The notes: generated by a model from the sequence alone, not told the origin. A stretch of DNA of 6,063 nucleotides from Methylophilaceae bacterium UBA5127 (GCA_002414145.1 DHYP01000025.1:13322-19384), one strand, 5' to 3'; positions 1 to 5,430 are shown, numbered from the stretch's first letter. Program-made: numbers and translations.

Positions 1-448
1 GTTGCCTAATAATTTACAAGTCATCTTAGTGCAACTGTTGTTAGGTTTGATACTGTTATTGGCAGGTGCTAAAGGATTTATTAATGGGGTAGAAGAGGCG
101 GCGCAGATTTTAGGTATTTCGGCTTTAATGCTGTCATTGTTGATCATTCCTATCGCTACCGAGCTGCCTGAAAAAGTGAATAGTATTTTATGGATACGTA
201 AAGGTAAAGATACTTTAGCCTTTGGCAATATTACGGGGGCGATGGTATTTCAAGGTACTTTGTTGCCCGCTATTGGCGTGATGTGTACGCCCTGGATCGC
301 GAGAAAAGAAATGGTGGCGGGTATTCTAATTACGATTATTGCAGCGCTTTGGATGCGTTATTTAACCATGACGGGTGGCATTCGCGTTTGGCACTTGGTC
401 GTGAATGGATTGCTTTATGTCAGCTATTTTGTTATTGCGCTGTCTTGA
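1..448 (+). CDS. Sodium/calcium antiporter family membrane protein, C-terminal part (5' end outside window)
   Basis: The open frame runs in from the left edge and stops at TGA 446-448. The TTG at position 2 is simply a Leu codon inside the gene, so the true start lies upstream. The visible 148 residues are almost wholly hydrophobic, with about five membrane segments. They include what looks like the second alpha-repeat of the Na_Ca_ex family: PIATELPEKVNS (visible residues 50-61) followed by GNITGAMVFQ (75-84). Family members exchange Ca2+ or a similar cation for Na+ or H+ across the inner membrane, using acidic residues in these repeats; E54 and E57 fit. The second half of the motif departs from the usual GN-x-x-GSN-x-FN form, so this may be a divergent subfamily and the transported ion is uncertain. 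The gene converges on pilR with a 17-nt gap in which I see no hairpin terminator. Confidence 0.8.
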   Translation, partial: LPNNLQVILVQLLLGLILLLAGAKGFINGVEEAAQILGISALMLSLLIIPIATELPEKVNSILWIRKGKDTLAFGNITGAMVFQGTLLPAIGVMCTPWIARKEMVAGILITIIAALWMRYLTMTGGIRVWHLVVNGLLYVSYFVIALS

Positions 449-465
449 CTCAGATAAAGTGCAGA

Positions 466-1863
466 TTAGAGATTGTCTTCCTCAGTGTCTAAGTCATCGT
501 CATCGCCGTCTTTAGCTAAGCCAAGCTTAGACAGGCGATAACGTAGCGTACGAAAGCTAATCCCTAGCAACTTGGCCGCAGCGGTTTTATTGTTGTTGGT
601 TTTTTCTAAGGCTTTTAGGATTGCACGTTTCTCGATGTCTTCTAGATAGTCAGACAAGCTGATTTCAAGCGTTCTACCAGGATCAAAACTGGCTTTTTCA
701 GTGATGCGCATTTTTGGCTCATTGCCTATGGATAAATCGTCCAGCGTAATTTTTTCCCCATCACATAAAGCCAAAGCGCGTTCAAGCATGTTCTCGAGCT
801 CGCGAACATTCCCAGCAAAATGTAACTCTTGTAATAGTTTGCTGGCATCTTGCTCTAACATCGGGACTTTAATATTTTGAATGGCACAGAGTTTATTAAT
901 GAGTTTTTGTGTGAGCTCTGGAATATCCTCAGAACGATCACGCAGTGCTGGCATTTTGAGTTGAATCACATTCAGACGGTAATATAAATCTTGCCTGAAT
1001 TCACCTTTTTCCATCATGTCATTGAGGTTTTTGTGCGTCGCAGAAATAATGCGCACATCTACACTTTCTTCGGTGGTACCACCCACAGCACGTACTTTCT
1101 TTTCCTGAATCGCACGCAGCAGCTTGACTTGCATGGCAAGTGGCAAGTCCGCTACTTCGTCTAAAAACAGCGTGCCACCATTAGCGGCTTGAAACAAACC
1201 TAGTGTATCTTGTGCGGCACCCGTAAATGCTCCCTTTTTATAGCCAAAGAATTCACTTTCCATTAGATTTTCTGGAATTGCGCCACAGTTAACCGCAATA
1301 AAGGATTTGTCTTTGCGTGAACTATTGGCATGGATTAAACGTGCCGCCAACTCTTTACCGCTACCGGACTCGCCGCTAATGTAGACGGGCGCTTGGCTAC
1401 GCGCGAGTTTTGTAATCATGGCGCGCACTTGTTGCATGGCTGGAGACTCGCCAATCAGATCAACAGTATCTATGCTTTCGGTATGGCTGGACTTGGATAA
1501 TTTGAGTGCAGATTCCACGAGTGGCCGTAACTGATTCAGCGAAATGGGTTTGGTCAAGTAGTCAAAAGCCCCCGCTTTTAAAGCAGACACTGCATTTTCG
1601 GCACTGCCGTAAGCAGTAATTACAGCCACAGGTAATCCTGCGTGTTTACCAGAAATGTGCTCAACCAACTCTAGCCCCAAGCCATCTGGCAAGCGCATGT
1701 CGGTTAAACATAAGTCATATGATTTTGCCTCTAGCATGTGTTTGGCATCGGCCAAATTGCTTGCACTGTCGGCAATAATGTTCATGCGCTCTAAGGTGAG
1801 CACGACCAGTTCACGAATATCGCTTTCATCATCTACGACTAAACAATTGTAAGGGTTTGACAT
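466..1863 (-). CDS. pilR: Type IV pilus two-component response regulator PilR, sigma-54 activator
   Basis: PilR is the cytoplasmic partner of PilS and activates RpoN-dependent transcription, classically of the pilin gene. The 465 residues show the full NtrC-type order. A receiver domain spans about 5-120, with acidic pocket D11/D12, phosphoacceptor D55 (in LTDMRLPDG), T83 and K105. A sigma-54 AAA+ domain spans about 136-375, with Walker A GESGSGKE (164-171), the sigma-54 contact loop GAFTGA (211-216), Walker B LFLDE (232-236) and arginine fingers in FRQDLYYRLNV (289-299). A Fis-type helix-turn-helix spans about 411-449. The length is close to other PilR proteins (about 445 aa). It ends in an unusual acidic tail, with nine Asp/Glu among residues 452-465. 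It starts 9 nt after the pilS stop with no recognisable Shine-Dalgarno sequence, so translation probably depends on coupling to pilS or on a near-leaderless transcript. Assignment as PilR rather than another NtrC-type regulator rests on the adjacent PilS-like kinase. Confidence 0.92.
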   Translation of the reverse strand: MSNPYNCLVVDDESDIRELVVLTLERMNIIADSASNLADAKHMLEAKSYDLCLTDMRLPDGLGLELVEHISGKHAGLPVAVITAYGSAENAVSALKAGAFDYLTKPISLNQLRPLVESALKLSKSSHTESIDTVDLIGESPAMQQVRAMITKLARSQAPVYISGESGSGKELAARLIHANSSRKDKSFIAVNCGAIPENLMESEFFGYKKGAFTGAAQDTLGLFQAANGGTLFLDEVADLPLAMQVKLLRAIQEKKVRAVGGTTEESVDVRIISATHKNLNDMMEKGEFRQDLYYRLNVIQLKMPALRDRSEDIPELTQKLINKLCAIQNIKVPMLEQDASKLLQELHFAGNVRELENMLERALALCDGEKITLDDLSIGNEPKMRITEKASFDPGRTLEISLSDYLEDIEKRAILKALEKTNNNKTAAAKLLGISFRTLRYRLSKLGLAKDGDDDDLDTEEDNL

Positions 1864-1871
1864 AGGGACAG

Positions 1872-1899
1872 ATTATACCTTTTTCATGTGGAGGGTAAA
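1872..1899 (-). promoter_or_regulatory. Possible internal promoter in front of pilR
   Basis: Read on the minus strand, a perfect TATAAT lies at 1872-1877 and a TTTACC (4 of 6 matches to TTGACA) at 1894-1899, separated by 16 nt. The -10 box includes the pilS stop codon TAA. Transcription would begin near 1865, only a couple of bases before the pilR ATG, giving a leaderless or almost leaderless mRNA. This would fit the lack of a Shine-Dalgarno sequence. The match could also be chance, because the sequence is constrained by the last codons of pilS. Confidence 0.25.
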
Positions 1900-3486
1900 C
1901 TGGGTGCCAGTGTTGGCGGTTTTAAAGTTTAATTTAGCCCCATTGGCTTCGGCTAATTCTCTTGCAATGTAAAGACCTAGACCCGTGCCAGTTTTTTCAG
2001 AAGTAATAAAGGGTTCAAACAGATTGCTTTGAATGTTGGGTGCGATACCGTTGCCATCATCGCTGATTTCGATACTGATGAACGGGCTATTTTCTTCACT
2101 TTTGATGGAAAGGACTAAGCTGCCATTATTTTTCTTGCAGTGACGCCAGCCGTTTTTGCATAGGTTCCACAAAATCTGATTGATATGGCGCCGATCAAAA
2201 TAAATGACGTTACCATCATCACCAAGCTTAATTACGAAGTCCGTGGTATTGATTTTTTCGACTGCGCAGAACTGGTGGTAAAAGTCGCTGATAAAGTGGT
2301 TTAATGCAATACTTTCCTGATTGGTTCGATCACGACGATTGAGTTCGAGCACATCTTTAATAATCTGATCTAACCTTTGAACATTGTCGGCAATGATTTG
2401 CAGCATGCGTAGCGTAGCTGGGTCAGTGTTGTCTTCCTGTAGCAGCTGATTGGCATGACTGATTGCGCTTAATGGATTTCTGATTTCATGGGCAATATTA
2501 GCGGTGAGTCGACCTAAAGCAGCCAATTTTACTTGATGCGCTTGTGTTTGTACTTGCGACCAGTCTTCCACAAAAATGACGGCACCTTGATGGCGATCAT
2601 TAGAAATAGACAAAAATCGAATACCTAAATCACGGTTTGTGAAGGTGAGTTTTGTGGCCTCCGTTTGTTTGGAATCATAGTCTAGCAAAGACCAGCTCTG
2701 CATAAGTTCCGCGAGTTTGGGAGCCAGTTTGGACAAAGGTGTTTTGTCTTCTATTGCATGCGTTAATTCAGCATTGGACAGGCCAGTGAGTACAGAAAAT
2801 TGCTGATTGAAATGTTTAAGTTGCTGATTCTCGCCTATGACAAGTACGCCATTAGGCATTTCCTGCGTAATACGTTCATTAATTTTGGCTAGATTAGCAA
2901 TGTCCACACCACGTTCTGCAGCAAGACGTTCACTACTTTGCATTCTGTTTGCCAATGTGTGGGCTAGCCATGCTGTAGCAAAGCATGCGGTGGAAAGTAA
3001 GACTGCGTTGCTGTAGTTTTCAGATGCGGTTTTAGTAATCAGAATGTTGTATGTTTGTTCTAGCAGGATGCTAATCGTTGCAATGGAAGCATAGAACAAA
3101 GCAAAGCGACCTTCACTGATCAGGCTGGCAAATACGATGGTGATGACAAGCAGTAAACCGACCCCTGTTTGGTTATGATCAAACAAATGCATCATGAGTA
3201 CAGCAAAGCCAATATCAATAATGATTTGAACAGGTAAGCTGATTTCGAATTTAGGTTGCTTGGGCCAAGAGAGCCCTAGCGAAATGCCGCTGAACATCAG
3301 ATAAATGATTGATATCCTTAAGGTAAGTGCTGGTTGCTGTGTGGCTAAGCCTCCTCCAAAAACGGTGAGCTGCGAAAGTAATAGCGTGAACGACATAATC
3401 AATCGATAAAGGCTAAAGAATCTTAAATTGCGTCGATGAGACTCCGTCATCCACTGTTTAATATCTGGTAAAGATTCGAGCTGCAT
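1873..3486 (-). CDS. pilS: Type IV pilus sensor histidine kinase PilS
   Basis: This is an inner-membrane histidine kinase that should phosphorylate PilR. The 537 residues begin with a six-helix membrane domain (approximately 24-44, 56-74, 82-102, 108-124, 129-149, 160-180), as in PilS of Pseudomonas. A linker and a PAS-like domain follow (about 200-308), then HisKA with the H-box NIAHEIRNPLSAI (phosphoacceptor H333, followed by E334, and P338). The ATPase domain has an N-box around N441/N445 (WNLCKNGWRHC), a G1 box DDGNGI (476-481), an F box LFEPFITS (489-496) and a G2 box GTGLGLYIA (500-508). All catalytic elements are intact, so it should be active as a kinase. The WNL..N..RHC form of the N-box and the six-TM input domain favour PilS over other NtrB-like kinases. 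It begins 2 nt after the stop of the upstream PP0621-type gene with only a weak ribosome site, which suggests translational coupling. pilR follows 9 nt downstream. Confidence 0.92.
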   Translation of the reverse strand: MQLESLPDIKQWMTESHRRNLRFFSLYRLIMSFTLLLSQLTVFGGGLATQQPALTLRISIIYLMFSGISLGLSWPKQPKFEISLPVQIIIDIGFAVLMMHLFDHNQTGVGLLLVITIVFASLISEGRFALFYASIATISILLEQTYNILITKTASENYSNAVLLSTACFATAWLAHTLANRMQSSERLAAERGVDIANLAKINERITQEMPNGVLVIGENQQLKHFNQQFSVLTGLSNAELTHAIEDKTPLSKLAPKLAELMQSWSLLDYDSKQTEATKLTFTNRDLGIRFLSISNDRHQGAVIFVEDWSQVQTQAHQVKLAALGRLTANIAHEIRNPLSAISHANQLLQEDNTDPATLRMLQIIADNVQRLDQIIKDVLELNRRDRTNQESIALNHFISDFYHQFCAVEKINTTDFVIKLGDDGNVIYFDRRHINQILWNLCKNGWRHCKKNNGSLVLSIKSEENSPFISIEISDDGNGIAPNIQSNLFEPFITSEKTGTGLGLYIARELAEANGAKLNFKTANTGTQFTLHMKKV

Positions 3487-3488
3487 GA

Positions 3489-3725
3489 TTATTTTTTACA
3501 AGGTTGATTTTTGCATATACGATCTGAGTTTTCGTCTTCTGAATTGATTGCTTTGCTTTCACTTTCAGGAATATAAGTGCCACAATAGGTACATTTAACT
3601 ATTTTCTCCGCAGATGCCCTTTTGGATTTCTTATCAGAAGCACCTTGTGCTAAGTGAGTGACAACCCGCTTACATATCCAATAAAATACATATATGAGTA
3701 CGATGAATAATAAAAATCTAGCCAT
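3489..3725 (-). CDS. PP0621-family small membrane-anchored zinc-ribbon protein
   Basis: This 78-residue protein has one N-terminal membrane segment (about 3-22), a basic stretch (K32-K35, R36) and a C-terminal metal-binding module with C45-x-x-C48 (KCTYCGTYIPESES) and C71/C76. The CxxCG-x-x-xPxSE pattern is what I know from the PP0621 family, whose function is not established to my knowledge. In relatives as I recall them, the second metal pair is more like C-S-x-x-H; here it is C-x4-C. The N-terminal helix with following basic residues puts the zinc module in the cytoplasm. I chose ATG 3723-3725 because AAGG lies 10 nt upstream; a GTG two codons earlier (3729-3731) is only 4 nt from that site. 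The gene is first in the operon with pilS (2-nt gap) and pilR, so a role near the pilus regulatory system is plausible but unproven. Confidence 0.8.
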   Translation of the reverse strand: MARFLLFIVLIYVFYWICKRVVTHLAQGASDKKSKRASAEKIVKCTYCGTYIPESESKAINSEDENSDRICKNQPCKK

Positions 3726-3751
3726 GAACACTTTACCTTGCCGAGATGGTC

Positions 3752-3781
3752 ATTGTAACTAAAAAGCGGACATTAGAACAA
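3752..3781 (-). promoter_or_regulatory. Candidate promoter of the PP0621-pilS-pilR operon
   Basis: On the minus strand TACAAT (5 of 6 matches to TATAAT) lies at 3752-3757, and TTGTTC (3 of 6, with the TTG intact) at 3776-3781, with an 18-nt spacer. Transcription would start about 20 nt upstream of the ATG at 3725. The -35 box is weak, so the call is tentative. Its -35 region overlaps that of the divergent sigma-operon promoter. Confidence 0.35.
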
Positions 3782-3801
3782 AAAACTAAAACTGTTATAC
3801 T
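3773..3801 (+). promoter_or_regulatory. Candidate extended -10 promoter of the sigma/DUF3619/DUF3106 operon
   Basis: TATACT at 3796-3801 is preceded by TGT (3793-3795), giving an extended -10 element TGnTATACT. A poor -35, TTAGAA (3 of 6), sits at 3773-3778 with a 17-nt spacer. An extended -10 commonly compensates for a weak -35. The start would be near 3808, leaving a leader of about 32 nt. It is the best housekeeping-type promoter in the spacer. Whether the operon's own sigma factor also reads from here cannot be told from the sequence. Confidence 0.5.
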
Positions 3802-3839
3802 AAGCCTAATATTAAATCTTTTGATGTGTAAGTATCTTC

Positions 3840-4427
3840 ATGGCCAGTTCTCAAGAATTATCAGATTTTTTGCGTGACGTAGAACGACGTGCCTATAAGC
3901 AAACTGTATATGCAGTGCGTGATGACCATGCTGCACTTGATATAGTGCAAGATGCCATGCTTAAGCTTGCTGAAAAGTATGCTGAAAAGCCCGTAGAAGA
4001 GTATCCCATGCTGTTTCAGCGTATTTTACAAAACACGATGCGCGACTTTTGGCGTAGGCAAAAGGTGCGTAATCTCTGGACAACTTTGCTTTCTGCATTT
4101 AGCAGTCAAGACGGTGAAGAGGACAGAGATCCACTAGATACAATTGACGTTGAGGATGACTCTGAAGAGCCTTCAGAACGTTTGGAGCGTAGCCAGACCA
4201 TGGCCATAATAGAAAAAGCGCTGGAAAAATTGCCGACGCGTCAACGAGAAGCTTTTGTACTTCGTTATTGGGAAGAGATGGATGTAGCTGAAACGGCTGA
4301 AATTATGGGCTGCTCACAAGGCAGCGTAAAAACACACTGTTCTCGCGCCGTACATACGTTATCCCAGGTGCTGGAAAAGCAAGGGTTGGGGAGTAAGGTC
4401 ATTGTTAATTTAGGAGTAAAGTCATGA
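3840..4427 (+). CDS. ECF-like RNA polymerase sigma-70 family factor
   Basis: This 195-residue protein has the two-domain layout of ECF sigma factors. Region 2 (about 8-76) includes DDHAALDIVQDAMLKL (28-43) and FQRILQNTMRDFWRRQ (59-74), matching the core-binding and -10 recognition helices. Region 4 (about 119-178) includes LPTRQREAFVLRYWEEM and a helix-turn-helix at about 150-174 (AETAEIMGCSQGSVKTHCSRA). Region 3 is absent. The two are joined by a strongly acidic linker (about 91-117, with D/E at roughly half the positions) that is longer than usual. ATG 3840 is the only reasonable start because an in-frame TGA lies at 3822-3824; the ribosome site is weak (TAAG, 7 nt upstream). Its stop overlaps the DUF3619 start in an ATGA arrangement, so the two are probably translated together. 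This is the arrangement typical of a sigma factor and its anti-sigma factor. The regulon is unknown. Confidence 0.9.
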   Translation: MASSQELSDFLRDVERRAYKQTVYAVRDDHAALDIVQDAMLKLAEKYAEKPVEEYPMLFQRILQNTMRDFWRRQKVRNLWTTLLSAFSSQDGEEDRDPLDTIDVEDDSEEPSERLERSQTMAIIEKALEKLPTRQREAFVLRYWEEMDVAETAEIMGCSQGSVKTHCSRAVHTLSQVLEKQGLGSKVIVNLGVKS

Positions 4428-4828
4428 ACAAAATTCAGGACAATACAGAGGATTTACACTTAGAAGAGGATCAAGCTAAAGCAATTGCACAATTGCTTAA
4501 TGATCACGCGCAACGTTTGAGTATGCGTACCATAAAAGGTTTGGAGGATGGGCGGGCAAGAGCCGTGAATGCACATGAATCTAAAATGACTGGTCACCAA
4601 GTAAATCACGATGGTACATTATCAACTTGGACATCATGGACGGGGCATCCGCGTTTAATTGGCGTAAGTTTTATTTGTGCTGCATTAATCATTGTTCTGT
4701 CCGTCAACATGTTTTATAAAAATACTAATGAAAGTAGTGATGCCTTTTTGTTGGGATCAGAGTTGCCGCCAGAGGCATTTGTAGATAGGGGATTTGAGCC
4801 ATGGCTAAATGCCGAAGTGGAGTTGTAA
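4424..4828 (+). CDS. DUF3619-family single-pass membrane protein, candidate anti-sigma factor
   Basis: The 134 residues comprise a hydrophilic N-terminal part (1-75), one membrane helix (about 77-96, LIGVSFICAALIIVLSVNMF) and a short C-terminal part with an acidic, conserved-looking end: DAFLLGSELPPEAFVDRGF (105-123) followed by EPWL (to 128). That ending is how I recognise DUF3619. No signal peptide is present, so the N-terminus should be cytoplasmic and the tail periplasmic. Start ATG 4424 is preceded by a good AGGAG (4412-4416) at 7 nt and overlaps the sigma gene's stop by 4 nt. The gene position and N-in topology match membrane anti-sigma factors, but I see no ZAS-type His/Cys zinc motif. 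Anti-sigma function is therefore an inference from context. Its 3' end overlaps the DUF3106 gene by 28 nt in another frame. Confidence 0.82.
   Translation: MNKIQDNTEDLHLEEDQAKAIAQLLNDHAQRLSMRTIKGLEDGRARAVNAHESKMTGHQVNHDGTLSTWTSWTGHPRLIGVSFICAALIIVLSVNMFYKNTNESSDAFLLGSELPPEAFVDRGFEPWLNAEVEL
4479..4498. repeat. Perfect 9-bp inverted repeat inside the DUF3619 gene
   Basis: The arms are AAGCAATTG (4479-4487) and CAATTGCTT (4490-4498), separated by CA. Allowing one mismatch, the symmetry extends to 11-bp arms (4477-4500). The loop is too short for a stable RNA hairpin with all pairs closed, so if functional it is more like a DNA-binding dyad. It lies about 55 nt inside the coding region, encoding residues around KAIAQLL, and may be a chance product of codon choice. 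Confidence 0.5.
4787..4792 (+). promoter_or_regulatory. Ribosome binding site that supports the early DUF3106 start
   Basis: AGGGGA at 4787-4792 lies 8 nt before ATG 4801, inside the end of the DUF3619 coding region. The competing in-frame ATG at 4873 has no comparable site upstream. This site therefore favours the 28-nt overlapping start for the DUF3106 gene. Confidence 0.5.
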
Positions 4829-5376
4829 GTAAAGTCATTGTAATAAATGAAGCGTTTAAAAAATCCCAGTCAATGACATTCGCCTTTTTGTTATTGATGG
4901 GGTGTTTGGTTTTTTTACATCAAGTACATGCTCAGGAATCGATAGAGCCTTATTTGATTGCGATGGGTGATGTAGGAACAATCAAAAGCGATGATGCGAT
5001 TGATCAACAGAAAAACCAGGTTAAATGGTCACAATTGACAGAGGATCAACGAAAAGTGCTCGCGCCATTAGGGGGTGAGTGGGATACTTTGCGACCTTGG
5101 CAACGTGAAAAAATGCTAGACATTGCACACGACTATCCCAAAATGGATGCAGAAAAACAATTGCGCGTGCAAAAACGTTTGAATCGATGGAGTCGTATGA
5201 CACCTTTTGAACGAGAAAACGCGCGTAAACGCTATCAACAATTCCATAGTTTAAGTCCTGAGAAGAAAGATGAGTTACGTAAAAAATGGGCTGAATATCA
5301 GAAGCTGCCAGAGGCTGAGCGGGCCAAATTAAGAAAAGACTCGCCAGAGGTGTATTACGACCCTGAATTAGATTAG
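4801..5376 (+). CDS. DUF3106-domain exported helical repeat protein
   Basis: From ATG 4801 the protein has 191 residues. A basic N-terminal segment (K20, K21) leads into a hydrophobic core (about 26-39) and a likely signal peptidase I site VHA|QE after residue 44, so the mature protein should be periplasmic. The mature part (about 74-183) matches what I know as DUF3106: rich in W, R, K and E, with WSQLTEDQR (76-84) and WSRMTPFER (130-138). It forms six exact 18-residue repeats, listed separately. The LTxxQ sequence at 79-83 recalls Spy/CpxP-type periplasmic proteins, but homology is not shown. I prefer 4801 because it has a Shine-Dalgarno sequence and supplies the positive charges of the signal peptide; starting at Met25 (4873) would leave an uncharged n-region. 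The gene is third in the operon, overlapping DUF3619 by 28 nt, and is followed by a terminator. Its function is not known; periplasmic input to the sigma/DUF3619 pair is an inference. Confidence 0.85.
   Translation: MAKCRSGVVSKVIVINEAFKKSQSMTFAFLLLMGCLVFLHQVHAQESIEPYLIAMGDVGTIKSDDAIDQQKNQVKWSQLTEDQRKVLAPLGGEWDTLRPWQREKMLDIAHDYPKMDAEKQLRVQKRLNRWSRMTPFERENARKRYQQFHSLSPEKKDELRKKWAEYQKLPEAERAKLRKDSPEVYYDPELD
5026..5349 (+). repeat. Six tandem 18-residue (54-nt) protein repeats in the DUF3106 protein
   Basis: Counting residues from Met1, aromatics fall at 76 (W), 94 (W), 112 (Y), 130 (W), 148 (F) and 166 (Y). Leu/Met fall at 79, 97, 115, 133, 151 and 169. A basic or Gln residue falls at 84, 102, 120, 138, 156 and 174, and a small or large aliphatic at 87, 105, 123, 141, 159 and 177. 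Every set is spaced by exactly 18. After the Leu/Met comes a helix-cap type sequence (TED, RPW, DAE, TPF, SPE, PEA). The pattern is in the protein; the 54-nt DNA units are too diverged to look like a DNA repeat, so the duplication, if that is the origin, is old. Confidence 0.85.
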
Positions 5377-5404
5377 ACTGCCTTGCGATTGATGACTGTT
5401 GATG

Positions 5405-5430
5405 CCCGCTAAAATAGCGGGTTTTTATTT
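5405..5430 (+). terminator. Rho-independent terminator of the sigma/DUF3619/DUF3106 operon
   Basis: A perfect 7-bp stem, CCCGCTA (5405-5411) and TAGCGGG (5415-5421), with an AAA loop is followed directly by TTTTTATTT (5422-5430). It sits 28 nt after the DUF3106 stop. The T-tract is on the plus-strand side only, so it acts on the sigma operon and not on lptG. Confidence 0.9.

Noticed and set aside
788..809. A 22-bp palindrome with one mismatched pair (ATGTTCTCGAG / CTCGCGAACAT) in pilR, resembling an operator.
   Set aside because: It encodes the highly conserved AAA+ activator motif NVRELENM; the codons for that peptide are naturally palindromic, so protein conservation explains it.
1894..1909. 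Sigma-54-like promoter on the minus strand before pilR (TGGCAC, 5 nt, TTACC), suggesting PilR autoactivation.
   Set aside because: The -12 element lacks the essential GC (TTAC instead of TTGC), and the site lies within the pilS coding end.
3903..3918. CTGTATATGCAGT, resembling a LexA box.
   Set aside because: The consensus CTGT-N8-ACAG spacing is not met, and the site lies inside the sigma coding region.
4891..4905. Lipobox-like LMGC (Cys35) in the DUF3106 signal sequence, suggesting a lipoprotein.
   Set aside because: Met at -2 is a poor lipobox residue, and the hydrophobic core continues past the Cys to a good VHA|QE signal peptidase I site.
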